Below are positions 41,436 to 49,973 of a stretch of DNA of 64,000 bases, one piece after another. Positions within the stretch are counted from its first letter, which is position 1. Each line of letters opens with the position of its first letter. This DNA is from Pseudodesulfovibrio indicus. Its GTDB lineage: Bacteria; Desulfobacterota; Desulfovibrionia; Desulfovibrionales; Desulfovibrionaceae. The stretch lies in NCBI RefSeq assembly GCF_001563225.1, contig NZ_CP014206.1, forward strand, positions 992,001 through 1,056,000. The letters are read 5' to 3'. Position numbers and translations under genes: made by a program. The notes beneath the pieces are model-generated. The model had not been told where the DNA came from and searched no databases. It worked only from the letters and a program-made list of their open reading frames with translations.

Positions 41436-42623
41436 ATGACTCCCTGGATCCTCCACATCGACATGGACGCCTTCTTCGCCTCCGTCGAACAACTCGACAA
41501 CCCCGACCTGCGGGGCAAGCCCGTGGCCGTGGGCGGCACCTCCGACCGCAGCGTGGTCTCCGCCGCCAGCTACGAGGTCCGCAAATACGGGGTCCGCTCG
41601 GCCATGTCCGTGGTCAAGGCCCGCAAGCTCTGCCCGGAGATCATCCTCGTGCCCGGGCGCATGTACCGGTACAAGGAGCTGTCGCAAAAGGTCATGGCGG
41701 TGCTCCACGAATTCTCCCCGCTGGTGGAGCAGGCCAGCGTGGACGAGGCGTACCTGGACGGCACCGGCCTGGAGCGCCTCTTCGGCCCCATCGACGAGAT
41801 CGGGCGGCGGATCAAGGCGCGGGTGAAGGAGGCCACCGGGTTGACCTGCTCCGTGGGCGCGGCCCCGGTCCGCTTCCTGGCCAAGATCGCCTCGGACATG
41901 GACAAGCCCGACGGATTGTTCATCATCCGCCACGACGAGGTGCACGCGTTCCTGCGCACGCTGCCGGTGGGCAAGATCCCCGGCGTGGGGGCCAAGCTTC
42001 TGGACGTGCTGAAGAAACTGGGCGTGCGCACCTGCGGCGACATCCTGCAAAAGGACGCGGACTGGTGGGAGGCGCGGCTGGGCAAGTACGGCTCGGCCCT
42101 GTTTGACCGCGCGCGGGGTATCGACCCCACCCCGGTCAAGACCACGGAACCGGCCAAGAGCTGCAGCGCGGAAAACACCTTCGGCGAGGACACCTCGGAC
42201 CGCGACCTGCTGCGCAAGTGGCTGCTGGCCCAGTCCGAGCGGGTGGGCGAGGACCTGCGCCGCCACGGGTACAAGGGGCGCACCGTGACCCTCAAGATCA
42301 AGTGGTCGGACTTCACCCAGATCACCCGCTCCAAAAGCCTCCCCGCGCGAACGGACAACACGGACGTCATCTTTTCCACGGCCGTGGAGCTGCTGGACCA
42401 GGTCCGGTTGCACCGCACGGTCCGGCTCATCGGGGTGGGGGTGTCCAATTTCGAACCGCGCTCCCGGCAGGTCGGCCTGTTCGAGGAGGAGCCGCGCGGC
42501 GTGGAGGCCACCAGCGAGCTGGACAAGGCCGTGGACGCGGTACGCCGCAAGTTCGGCGGCAAGGCCGTGACCCGCGTGGAGCTCATGGAGTTCAGGAAAA
42601 AGCCAATCAATTCGGAGGAGTGA
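41436..42623 (+). CDS. dinB: DNA polymerase IV
   Basis: A 395-residue Y-family translesion polymerase. The catalytic carboxylates are in HIDMDAFFASVEQ (about 8) and ASVDEAYLDGT (about 105). Palm, fingers, thumb (LPVGKIPGVGAKLLDVLKKLGV) and little-finger domains are all present. A beta-clamp motif (RQVGLFEE) lies near 345. It is normally SOS-inducible; I see no confident LexA box in the repeat DNA upstream. Confidence 0.95.
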   Translation: MTPWILHIDMDAFFASVEQLDNPDLRGKPVAVGGTSDRSVVSAASYEVRKYGVRSAMSVVKARKLCPEIILVPGRMYRYKELSQKVMAVLHEFSPLVEQASVDEAYLDGTGLERLFGPIDEIGRRIKARVKEATGLTCSVGAAPVRFLAKIASDMDKPDGLFIIRHDEVHAFLRTLPVGKIPGVGAKLLDVLKKLGVRTCGDILQKDADWWEARLGKYGSALFDRARGIDPTPVKTTEPAKSCSAENTFGEDTSDRDLLRKWLLAQSERVGEDLRRHGYKGRTVTLKIKWSDFTQITRSKSLPARTDNTDVIFSTAVELLDQVRLHRTVRLIGVGVSNFEPRSRQVGLFEEEPRGVEATSELDKAVDAVRRKFGGKAVTRVELMEFRKKPINSEE

Positions 42624-42749
42624 TTTCCCGGAACCGGGCGCGCCGGAAGCGGCTTGCCAAAGCTGATGAAGATTACTACATAGTTCCTGTTGAAGGGATA
42701 AACAAACAAGCCCGCCTTTTGGCGGCGCAAAAGCGGAATACAATTATTG

Positions 42750-44039
42750 ATGAATAATAAATACAAAGCGTTGTCCTGTCCCCGGGGGCTGCTCCCCCTC
42801 TTTGCCGCGCTGCTGGCCCTGTGCCTGTTCGCGCCCGTCGCCATGGCCGAGGACGATCCCAAGGGGATCATGGAAGTGGACCTTTCCCCCAAGCCCGCCC
42901 CCCTGGACGAGACCGTGGAGAAGGGCATTTCGCACCTGTTCAAGGTCCTGGACGACAAGACGGTTCCCCTGTCCGTGGCCGAGATCGCGCCCATGCTCGA
43001 CTTCGTCATCGGCGTGGACGCGGACCCCAAGGACATCGAGCCCGCCAAGCGGTTCAACGGCCGGGGCATCTGCCTGCGCCGCGACGTGAAGACCGACCTG
43101 GCCCACATCCTCAAGTATTTCTACAATCCGGACATCCCCAACTACCTGCTCTGCCCGGCGGTGCTGCGCATGTCCGGCTGGCACCAGGGCAGCGAGTTCC
43201 TGAACCGCTCGAGCGGGCTGTGGGAAGAACTGCCGAACCTCGACCGGCCCGTGATCACCCGGGGCCGCGAGTTCGAGGTCACCACCCCGGACTCCTTTGC
43301 CGAGGCGTACTACGGCTACAACCTGAACCGGCTGATGATCCTGCTCAAGCACAACGGCAAGAACGTGCTCATCTCCGTGTCCCGGCAGGAGGACAAGTCC
43401 GAGGTGGGACGCAAGGGCGCGATCCTGGACGACCGCCAGTGGGACTATTTCTATTCCGGGCTTGAGGGCCTCAACCGGGGCATGATCGGCTGGATGGACA
43501 CCTTCACCTACGCCTCCGGCTCGGTCCAGGTCTTTGCCGAACAGGACGCGGATGCCCCGCGCAGCACGGTTTTTCTGTTCAAGTGGCTCCGCGCGGGCTG
43601 GGCGGGGATGAACGTGGTCCAGCGCAGCCATATTTATGACGGAACCCTGCGTTACGTGCGCAGCTTCTCCAAGGTGGTGGAGTCCAAGGACCTGACCCCC
43701 GAGTTTCTGGTCAACGGCCTCAAGACGGTGCTGAACATGCCCGAAAGCCGCATGAACACCCTGATCAACGAATACGCGCGCAATTTCGAGGCCCGGTTCA
43801 AGAACGATCCCAAGCTTCAGGATTCCGACTACGCCAAGGTCATTCGCGACGGCGGCTACGCCGAGGTCCTGGACGCCAACGCCCGCCGTTCGGTGCTGGC
43901 GCTCGAAAAGCTCAAGTCCATGCTCGGCATGGAGACCCTGGTCACCCTGGACGAGACCCCGCGCCCGCAGCCCGTGGCCGAAACCGCTTCCCCCGTGGGC
44001 GAGCAGGTGGCCGAGCGCGAAGTTCTGCCCGGCAGCTAG
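42750..44039 (+). CDS. Exported protein of unknown function
   Basis: A 429-residue protein with a signal peptide (about 1-34, GLLPLFAALLALCLFAPVAMA). The mature protein is mixed alpha/beta with no known motif; conspicuous segments are RFNGRGICLRRDVKTDLAHILKYFYNPDIPNYLLCPAVLRMSGWHQGSEFL (two Cys, perhaps a disulfide), VLISVSRQEDKSEVGRKGA, and a helical C-terminus ending in a Pro/Glu-rich tail. It resembles conserved hypothetical proteins of Desulfovibrionales. The ATG at 42750 is preferred to a TTG at 42747. A terminator follows. Confidence 0.75.
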   Translation: MNNKYKALSCPRGLLPLFAALLALCLFAPVAMAEDDPKGIMEVDLSPKPAPLDETVEKGISHLFKVLDDKTVPLSVAEIAPMLDFVIGVDADPKDIEPAKRFNGRGICLRRDVKTDLAHILKYFYNPDIPNYLLCPAVLRMSGWHQGSEFLNRSSGLWEELPNLDRPVITRGREFEVTTPDSFAEAYYGYNLNRLMILLKHNGKNVLISVSRQEDKSEVGRKGAILDDRQWDYFYSGLEGLNRGMIGWMDTFTYASGSVQVFAEQDADAPRSTVFLFKWLRAGWAGMNVVQRSHIYDGTLRYVRSFSKVVESKDLTPEFLVNGLKTVLNMPESRMNTLINEYARNFEARFKNDPKLQDSDYAKVIRDGGYAEVLDANARRSVLALEKLKSMLGMETLVTLDETPRPQPVAETASPVGEQVAEREVLPGS

Positions 44040-44067
44040 CCAGCGGCAGGGATACGAGGTATATTGG

Positions 44068-44103
44068 CGGCGCGCCGGGGTTCCGGCGCGCCGTTTCATT
44101 TTT
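44068..44103 (+). terminator. Terminator after the exported unknown protein
   Basis: An 11-bp perfect stem CGGCGCGCCGG / CCGGCGCGCCG with a 4-nt loop is followed by TTTCATTTTT, 28 bp after the stop. Confidence 0.85.
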
Positions 44104-44119
44104 CCCGAGGAGGAAAGCC

Positions 44120-44311
44120 ATGCTCGTCAAAGCCTGTGATGCCCGGTTCCTGTTCTGTCCCCTGCTCATGACCCACGACGACAAGATGAAGATGTGCCAG
44201 GTGGCCCAGTGCATGATGTGGCGCTGGGTGGACCGCGAGGCCGAGACCGGCTACTGCGGCCTGGCTGGAAGCCCTGCGAAGCCCGTAAACCCGGTACAGG
44301 TGTCCGGCTAA
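44120..44311 (+). CDS. 63-residue small Cys-containing protein
   Basis: The ribosome-binding site is excellent (GAGGAGGAAAGCC before the ATG) and the gene sits between a terminator and the fliJ operon. The protein has four Cys, spaced C-x6-C in the N-terminal part and C-x3-C after MKMCQVAQC, and a core WRWVDREAETGYCGLAG. I do not recognise the family. No membrane helix or signal is seen. The Cys pattern could hold a metal, but this is uncertain. Confidence 0.65.
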   Translation: MLVKACDARFLFCPLLMTHDDKMKMCQVAQCMMWRWVDREAETGYCGLAGSPAKPVNPVQVSG

Positions 44312-44351
44312 CCCCATTTCCCCGGCCCCGGTTTCGCGGCAAGGATGTTCC

Positions 44352-44792
44352 ATGGCCAAACCGTTTCATTTCAAGCTCGACAAGGTGCTCGACTATCGCG
44401 AGCAGCTGGAAGACCAGGCCAAGGGCGTCCTGGCCCGCGCCCGGGCCGCGCGAGACGCCAAGGCCGAGGCCGTCGAGGCCCTGGAAGAACAGCTGCGCGC
44501 CCACCTGCAAACCGAAGCCGCGTCCCGCAAGTCGGCCAACGACATGTGGCTGTGGCGACAGTACAAGGAAGCGCTGGAACAGGACCTGTCCATCGGTCGG
44601 GTGGAGCTGAGCGGTTTGGAACTCAAATTGCAAAGATGCCGCCTGGAGGCGGTGGAACGCTCCAAGGAGAAAAAGCTCCTGGAGAAGCTCAAGCAAACGC
44701 AAGCCAAGAAGCACCATGATCAAGAAAACGCCCGAGAAGAAAAGGAAAACGACGAAATGGCAACGATCCGGTACGAACGTCAGGATCACTAG
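44352..44792 (+). CDS. fliJ: Flagellar export protein FliJ
   Basis: A 146-residue, almost fully helical FliJ-type protein with the start FHFKLDKVLDYREQLEDQAKG and a long coiled coil up to about 125. FliJ is the stalk of the flagellar export ATPase complex and escorts unloaded chaperones. The Lys/Glu-rich C-terminal tail (KKHHDQENAREEKENDEM) lies in the region that overlaps the next gene by 77 bases. No other export genes are in the window. Confidence 0.88.
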   Translation: MAKPFHFKLDKVLDYREQLEDQAKGVLARARAARDAKAEAVEALEEQLRAHLQTEAASRKSANDMWLWRQYKEALEQDLSIGRVELSGLELKLQRCRLEAVERSKEKKLLEKLKQTQAKKHHDQENAREEKENDEMATIRYERQDH

Positions 44793-45444
44793 GGTACTCG
44801 CCAGCCTCGTCTTTCTGGCCCTGCTCAAGCTCGCCGTGTTCGGCCTCCTCAGCGTCGATTCTATGACGCTCAAGACCGTGGCTTCGGTCCTTCCGGATTC
44901 CGTGACCGGCATCGCCGCCGCCCAAGATTCCGGTGCCGCCGGTGCCAATGGTTCCGCCGCTGCGCCCCCGGCCACGCCCATCGCCGACAAGGCCGACTCC
45001 GCGGCCAACCGCGCCGCGCAACAGGAGGCCGAGCTGGATCAGGCCGCCAAGGCCCGCACCGAAGCCGACATGCCCGCGGAATGGAAGGCCCTCAAGAAAA
45101 AGGAAGAGGAGCTGGCCATCAAGGAGCGCACCCTGCGCGAGATGGAAGCGTCCATCAAGGCCGAGGCCGAAAAGGTCGCCAAGCTCCACGCCGAGATCAA
45201 GTCCATGCTCGACGAGGCCAAGCAGATCAAGGATCAGCGCGTCAAGCAGCTGGTCGACATGCTCTCCAACACCAAGGCCAAGAAAGCCGCCGAAATCCTC
45301 CAGTCCATGGACGACGTCCTGGCAGTCAAGGTGCTCTCCGGCATGCGCGGCAGACAGGCGGGCGAAATCCTCTCCTTCGTGGAATCCAAAAAAGCCGCCA
45401 AACTCTCCGAAGAACTCACCCGGTTGCAGATCCCCTTCGAATAG
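44716..45444 (+). CDS. MotE-like flagellar protein (MgtE_N-like)
   Basis: A 242-residue protein: a basic N-terminus, one helix (about 28-48, LASLVFLALLKLAVFGLLSV), an Ala/Pro-rich linker, a coiled coil (about 105-170), and a small C-terminal domain with KQLVDMLSNTKAKKAAEILQSM and VLSGMRGRQAGEILSFV, similar to the MgtE N-domain. Such proteins next to fliJ are MotE-like and support the stator. Its start lies inside fliJ, in a different frame, for 77 bases. It is followed directly by an element I repeat. Confidence 0.8.
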   Translation: MIKKTPEKKRKTTKWQRSGTNVRITRVLASLVFLALLKLAVFGLLSVDSMTLKTVASVLPDSVTGIAAAQDSGAAGANGSAAAPPATPIADKADSAANRAAQQEAELDQAAKARTEADMPAEWKALKKKEEELAIKERTLREMEASIKAEAEKVAKLHAEIKSMLDEAKQIKDQRVKQLVDMLSNTKAKKAAEILQSMDDVLAVKVLSGMRGRQAGEILSFVESKKAAKLSEELTRLQIPFE

Positions 45445-45452
45445 AAGGGGAA

Positions 45453-45592
45453 TGCCTCCGGCGCTGGGGGAAGGGAGGGAAAAACCCTTTGAAAAGGGTT
45501 CTTTCCCTCCCTTCCCCCAGACCCCCAACCCTCCCTTTTCCCAAACTTTTCGTGTGCCTTCGGCAGGGCCGTGCGGACGCAGGTGTCCGTGC
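45453..45592 (+). repeat. Element I, forward half (hairpin 45464-45520)
   Basis: GCCTCCGGCG opens the copy; a stem of about 27 bp (CTGGGGGAAGGGAGGGAAA / TTTCCCTCCCTTCCCCCAG with CCCTTT/AAAGGG at the apex) has one bulged base. It continues with ACCCCCAACCCTCCCTTTTC and TGCCTTCGGCAGG. It follows the stop of the MotE-like gene by 8 bp. No gene lies in 45445-45794. Confidence 0.85.
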
Positions 45593-45644
45593 GGCTTTTT
45601 TTAACTAAAACAGGTGAAACGGCACGGCCTTTCTTCACCCTCGC

Positions 45645-45752
45645 CATTCGCGAAGCGACCCAAGAAGTTTTGGGAGGATGAGGGGGAGGGGGTCCGGGGG
45701 AGGGGGAGAAGGGGCCCTTTTCCAAAAGGGCCCCTTCTCCCCCTCCCCCGTG
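45645..45752 (-). repeat. Element I, inverted half (hairpin 45696-45749)
   Basis: CATTCGCGAAGCGACCCAAG and AAGTTTTGGGAGGATGAGGG lead to a perfect 26-bp stem with apex CC (45722-45723). The arms contain GGGGGAGGGGGAGAAGGGGC and its complement. It forms the inverted partner of the copy at 45453. Confidence 0.9.
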
Positions 45753-45794
45753 CCTTTCATTGAACAACGGCGGGGGTTGGCGTATAGGCTTTGC

Positions 45795-46541
45795 ATGATG
45801 CGGATCAGACTGACCTTGGCCTATGAGGGCACGGATTTTTGCGGCTGGCAGTTGCAGCCTTCGGACCGCACGGTGCAGGGCGAGCTGGAGCGGGCGCTGT
45901 CCGTGATCCTGGGCGGCCCGGTGCGGGTGCACGGTTCGGGACGCACGGATTCCGGGGTTCACGCCCTGGGCCAGGTGGCCCATTTCGACTGTCCCGACGG
46001 CCGCGAGGGGTTCCCTTGGCGGCGCAGCCTGAACGCCCTGTTGCCGCCCGACGTACGGGTGGTGGACGCGGGGATGGCCGCCGACGACTTCCACGCCCGG
46101 TTCGGGGCGCGGTCCAAGACCTACGAATACCGGCTGTGGCACGAGCGGGAGTTCTGCCTGCCCCAGCGCAGGCGGTTCGTCTGGGCGTGCGGCCCGGTGG
46201 ATTTCGAGCGCATGGAGGCGGCGGCCCGCGTCCTCACGGGCGAGCACGACTTCGCGGCCTTTCAGAACGTGGGCACGGACGTGGGGTCCACGGTGCGCAC
46301 CGTGACCTCCATCGAGCGGCTGGCCGCTGATTCTCCCCTTGAATCCGCCTGGCGGTTCTCGGCGGACGGGTTCCTGAAACAGATGGTCCGCAACCTGATG
46401 GGCTGCATGGTGGCCTGCGGGCGCGGCAAGCTGTCGGTGGAGGAGGTGCGGACGATCCTTGCGTCGGGCGACCGGACCACGGCTCCGGCCACGGTCCCGC
46501 CCCAGGGGTTGACCCTCATCTCCGTGGTCTACGGGTCCTGA
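45795..46541 (+). CDS. truA: tRNA pseudouridine(38-40) synthase
   Basis: A 248-residue TruA that isomerises uridines 38-40 of tRNA anticodon stems. The catalytic Asp is in GSGRTDSGVHALGQVAHFD, and KTYEYRLWH, HDFAAFQNVG, FSADGFLKQMVRNLMGCM are family segments. The start is the ATG at 45795 (or 45798); upstream in-frame codons run through the repeat and are rejected. Its stop is adjacent to the convergent FapA-like gene with no gap. Confidence 0.96.
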   Translation: MMRIRLTLAYEGTDFCGWQLQPSDRTVQGELERALSVILGGPVRVHGSGRTDSGVHALGQVAHFDCPDGREGFPWRRSLNALLPPDVRVVDAGMAADDFHARFGARSKTYEYRLWHEREFCLPQRRRFVWACGPVDFERMEAAARVLTGEHDFAAFQNVGTDVGSTVRTVTSIERLAADSPLESAWRFSADGFLKQMVRNLMGCMVACGRGKLSVEEVRTILASGDRTTAPATVPPQGLTLISVVYGS

Positions 46542-48443
46542 TTACTTGCAGCCGATCTCGCGCCGCCGGGCGTCCCAATAGAAGACCGAGGCCTCCAGCC
46601 GCTTGTCCACGGTGCGGCGCACGGTGCCGAACCGGATGACCACGCCGGGATGGACGAGTCGGTTGACCTTGATCGTCACCCCTTCCAGCTCTTCCTGGTG
46701 CTGGAGGGCGAGTTGGTTGATCCGTTCGCTCAGCGTCTTGCGGCGGCGCACCAGGGTCTGGCGGTGCTTGAGCACCTCTGCCACGGCGGGCCGCTTGGAA
46801 GGCGGGGTGCGGGCCAGGAGCGCCTGCGGCGATTCCGTGCCGAGGGCGCCGTCGATCTTCTGGATGGCCTGGACGACTTTGGCCCGCTCCTGGCGCAGCT
46901 CCTCGTCCTGGGCGCTTTCGATGTGCACGCCGACCACGGTGGCCACGCCCAGCTCCGAACCGATCTCGTTGACCTCCACGCCCTTCCTGGTGAGGATCTC
47001 GCCCCCCTGGATGGTTCCCTTGCCGGACAGGGCGTAGAGCTTGCCCTCGGCCTGGATTACGGAATTCTGGATTTCGTTGGTGATGTGCACGTCCCCGCCG
47101 GCCCGGATGCGCGCGTTGGCCGCGTAGCTGGCGACGACGTCGCCTTCGGAGACCACCTCGCCGCCGTCGGGCATGAGGATGCCGCCCTTGACCTCCACCT
47201 GGCCGCCCGCGTGGATGGTGGCGCTCTCGATGGACCCCTCGACGATGACGTGCTTGGGAGCCGAGACCGAGAACCCGGACTGGACCGATCCCCGGATCTT
47301 GACCGAGCCGTGCTCGACCTTCACGTTGCCGGAGTTGAGGTCCACGTTGCCGTTGACCAGCAGGCAATCGGTCACGGACAGGGTGCCGCGCTCCATGACC
47401 ACCACGCCGTTGGTCCGGGACTCGTAGGACACGCCGTCGGGCATGAGCAGGACGTTCTCGCCCAGGTGGACGTGCAGCTCGTGCCCTGCGCTGGCCGGGA
47501 TGGTCTTGCCGTAGATGTCGATGCCGCCCTCGCCCGAGGTGGGGCGGTGCAGCCGGGCGATGATCTGGCCCGGAGCGGCCATGGGGTAGATCCCCCGGTT
47601 GCGGAAGTCCAGCCGTCCGGTGTCGTCCTCGGTACCGGCTTCCTCGCGGGTGGAGACCAGGTATTCCAGCCAGCCGTCGCGGCCCGGGATGGGGTGCTGG
47701 CCCTTGACCAGGACCTGATTCGGCAACGGCATGTCCAGCTCGGCGGCCTGGTTCAGCTTGGCTTCGAGCTTGTCCAGGTCCGGGTCGATGAGCACGCCCA
47801 TGTCGCGCAGTTCCTTGTCGATGCGCGCCGGGGTGATGGGTTCGCCCTTGAAATCCTTGTGGCGAATGGTGCCGATGACCTCGACCTCGTCCTCGGTGAT
47901 GCGGGCCGCCGGGTCCACGGCGACCACGCCGTCGGTGATCCGGGCCGTGCCCCAGACGCGGGAGCGGAACGCCTTGGCCGCCGGGTCCCATTCCACGTTT
48001 TCGCCGGGTTCGGCCTCCAGCTCCTTGGGCACGAACTTTCGTTCGGGCGTCAGGGGGCGGCCGTCGATGGTCACGCCGTTGGCGGCCTTGGCCGCCGGAC
48101 GGAAGCGCAGGAATTGATCATTGGGAAAGACGGGATATTCCAGGTCGCCCAGGGCGGCGAGGCTCGCATCGCGCGGCTCGGTGGGGGGCACGCCCCGGAC
48201 CAGGGTGATGCCCCTGAACTCGTTCCCCAGTTCCACGGCCTCCACGATGCGCCGGGCCGCCTCTTCGTCGATGGGAAGCCGGACTCCCGCCTCGGCCACC
48301 TGGCGGCGCAACAGTTCGACGCTCGGGCCTTCCCCCCCGGAGGGCGGGAAGTATCGGTTGACGCCGAGCTTCATGCCGTCCTCGGACAGGCAGAAACGGA
48401 ACCGGGCGTCCTTGCTGTTGTTCTGGCCCTTGTCGTCGGGCAT
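46542..48443 (-). CDS. FapA/DUF342 family polymer-forming protein
   Basis: A 633-residue DUF342/FapA protein. The N-terminal region (about 60-270) is a mixed domain with RKFVPKELEAEPGENVEWD and ARITEDEVEVIGTIRHKDF. The centre (about 300-480) is a right-handed beta-helix of repeated short strands (VVVMERGTLSVTDCLLVNGNVDLNSGNVKVEHGSVKIRGSV). A coiled coil follows at about 510-580 (EELRQERAKVVQAIQKIDG, VLKHRQTLVRRRKTLSERINQLA). In other bacteria DUF342 proteins organise the cell envelope or the flagellum. It begins a minus-strand unit. Confidence 0.9.
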   Translation of the reverse strand: MPDDKGQNNSKDARFRFCLSEDGMKLGVNRYFPPSGGEGPSVELLRRQVAEAGVRLPIDEEAARRIVEAVELGNEFRGITLVRGVPPTEPRDASLAALGDLEYPVFPNDQFLRFRPAAKAANGVTIDGRPLTPERKFVPKELEAEPGENVEWDPAAKAFRSRVWGTARITDGVVAVDPAARITEDEVEVIGTIRHKDFKGEPITPARIDKELRDMGVLIDPDLDKLEAKLNQAAELDMPLPNQVLVKGQHPIPGRDGWLEYLVSTREEAGTEDDTGRLDFRNRGIYPMAAPGQIIARLHRPTSGEGGIDIYGKTIPASAGHELHVHLGENVLLMPDGVSYESRTNGVVVMERGTLSVTDCLLVNGNVDLNSGNVKVEHGSVKIRGSVQSGFSVSAPKHVIVEGSIESATIHAGGQVEVKGGILMPDGGEVVSEGDVVASYAANARIRAGGDVHITNEIQNSVIQAEGKLYALSGKGTIQGGEILTRKGVEVNEIGSELGVATVVGVHIESAQDEELRQERAKVVQAIQKIDGALGTESPQALLARTPPSKRPAVAEVLKHRQTLVRRRKTLSERINQLALQHQEELEGVTIKVNRLVHPGVVIRFGTVRRTVDKRLEASVFYWDARRREIGCK

Positions 48444-48581
48444 GGCTCACCGTGGTGTTACTCGGAGAACGCGGTCCCTTTTCCGGCCCATGCCGTGAAG
48501 GGGCGGCGACACGTGCTGTAACAATATCACAGGAGGCGGGAATCTGGCAATTGACTGATAATTCGGGAATTTCAGGAATAG

Positions 48582-49844
48582 TTACGATGAGGCGGGACGG
48601 GAGAGGCGCCAGTACAATTCCTCCAGGGAGCCGGCAAGATCGGCAAAGATGCCGCCCGGTTCCGGCGGCAGCCCGAACAGGGCGCGGCGCTGGTCCCGAA
48701 GGCCTTCCTTGGAGACCGCGCCGGTGTCCGAGTGAAATACGGTCATGGCCAGCCGTTCGGCCAGCAGGTAGCCGGTCAGCCCGTTCTTGAGCAAATGCAT
48801 GAGCACCCGGAAGCGGTCCCGTTCGCCCTCCCAGAAGCGCAGGGTGTCCTGGTCGGGCTCGCCGGCCAGGGATTCGCAGATGAGCGAGTAGAGGGTGTTG
48901 ATCCCCGCGCCGGGGATGCCGCGCCGCCAGCCGAGCAGCCACGGGTTGCGCCAGAAGAGCAGGAAGTGGTCCGCGCCGGTGCGGATGATCTCCTCCATGG
49001 CCCGGCGCGCCTCCAGCAGGACCTCGTCCTCCCAGGCGATCTCGCGGGCGGCCACGTCCCAGGCCGGGACCGGTCCCTTGGCGGCCATGGCCGCCGGGTC
49101 CTCGCCCAGGATCGTGGCCAGCAGGTGCAGCAGCCAGCGGTTGGCCTGGGGCGACGCCGGGGTCTCCAGGTGGGCGTAGCTCAGGATGACGCGCCCCCGG
49201 CCCAGCCGGTTGGCCGCCACAACGGGCTGGCCCTCCATGAACCGCGGGCTCAGGTCCACGCCGTAGAGGGCCTCCCAGTCGTTCATGGTCCCGCCGGGCA
49301 GGGTGGCCAGGTTCAGGTCCGCCACCCAGAAGTCCGGGCCGGGCGCGCCAAAGCGGGCCAGTATCTCCACGGACGGGTCGGACGGCTCGAACCGCCCGGG
49401 CCACCAGACCGGGAGCAGGACCTCGTCCATGCCGTCCGGCACCAGCTCGGACCCGGTGTCGAGTCGGGCCTCCACGTGGCCGGACATGAAATGGTGCAGC
49501 CGGTTGGTGTACGGCTTGCGCGACCAGGGGGACAACCCCAGCCCGAAGGGTCCGGTGAGCGCCAGACCGGCCCCGCCGCAGAACCCCAGATAGGTGCCGC
49601 CCGCCTCCACAAAGGAGCGCACGGCGTCCATGCCGTCCGTACCCAAGCGGTCCGCCTTGCCCTTGGCCCGGCCGCCGGGCACGATGAGCGCCTGCGGGAC
49701 CTCGCCGAACTTGCCAGCAAGCGCGCCATCGGCTATTTCTGAGCCGCGCACGAGACGGTGGGGCACGGACCACGCCCTGAGCGCCCTGGCGACCAGCAGT
49801 CCCCAGAAGTGCGATTCGTCCCAATATATATGTATGCTTGACAT
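48582..49844 (-). CDS. BPL_N (biotin-protein ligase N-terminal) domain protein
   Basis: A 420-residue protein with a class I glutamine-amidotransferase-like N-terminal fold: ALIVPGGRAKGKAD, TYLGFCGGAGLALTG (nucleophile Cys at about 80) and later LSYAHLETPASPQANRWLLHLLATIL. The middle and C-terminal part (about 260-420) is mostly helical and unassigned. BPL_N domains are also found detached from biotin ligases, with unknown roles. Start ATG at 49844 (MSSIHIYWDESHFWG); GAGAG lies 8 bases upstream. It diverges from valS. Confidence 0.8.
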   Translation of the reverse strand: MSSIHIYWDESHFWGLLVARALRAWSVPHRLVRGSEIADGALAGKFGEVPQALIVPGGRAKGKADRLGTDGMDAVRSFVEAGGTYLGFCGGAGLALTGPFGLGLSPWSRKPYTNRLHHFMSGHVEARLDTGSELVPDGMDEVLLPVWWPGRFEPSDPSVEILARFGAPGPDFWVADLNLATLPGGTMNDWEALYGVDLSPRFMEGQPVVAANRLGRGRVILSYAHLETPASPQANRWLLHLLATILGEDPAAMAAKGPVPAWDVAAREIAWEDEVLLEARRAMEEIIRTGADHFLLFWRNPWLLGWRRGIPGAGINTLYSLICESLAGEPDQDTLRFWEGERDRFRVLMHLLKNGLTGYLLAERLAMTVFHSDTGAVSKEGLRDQRRALFGLPPEPGGIFADLAGSLEELYWRLSRPASS

Positions 49845-49855
49845 GTGCGGCTCTC

Positions 49856-49882
49856 TTGACAAGGGTAGCCCGACGCTATCAA
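49856..49882 (+). promoter_or_regulatory. Possible sigma-70 promoter of valS
   Basis: TTGACA at 49856-49861 and TATCAA at 49877-49882 are separated by 15 bp, about 92 bp before valS. The spacer is short, so this is weak. Confidence 0.3.
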
Positions 49883-49973
49883 AGGCGCAGCCACTTGCGC
49901 AAGCGTAACCATACGAAATTTCAAGCCGTCGGTCACGGGATACCGGCGCACGCAGCATAAAGGAAGGAACCGC

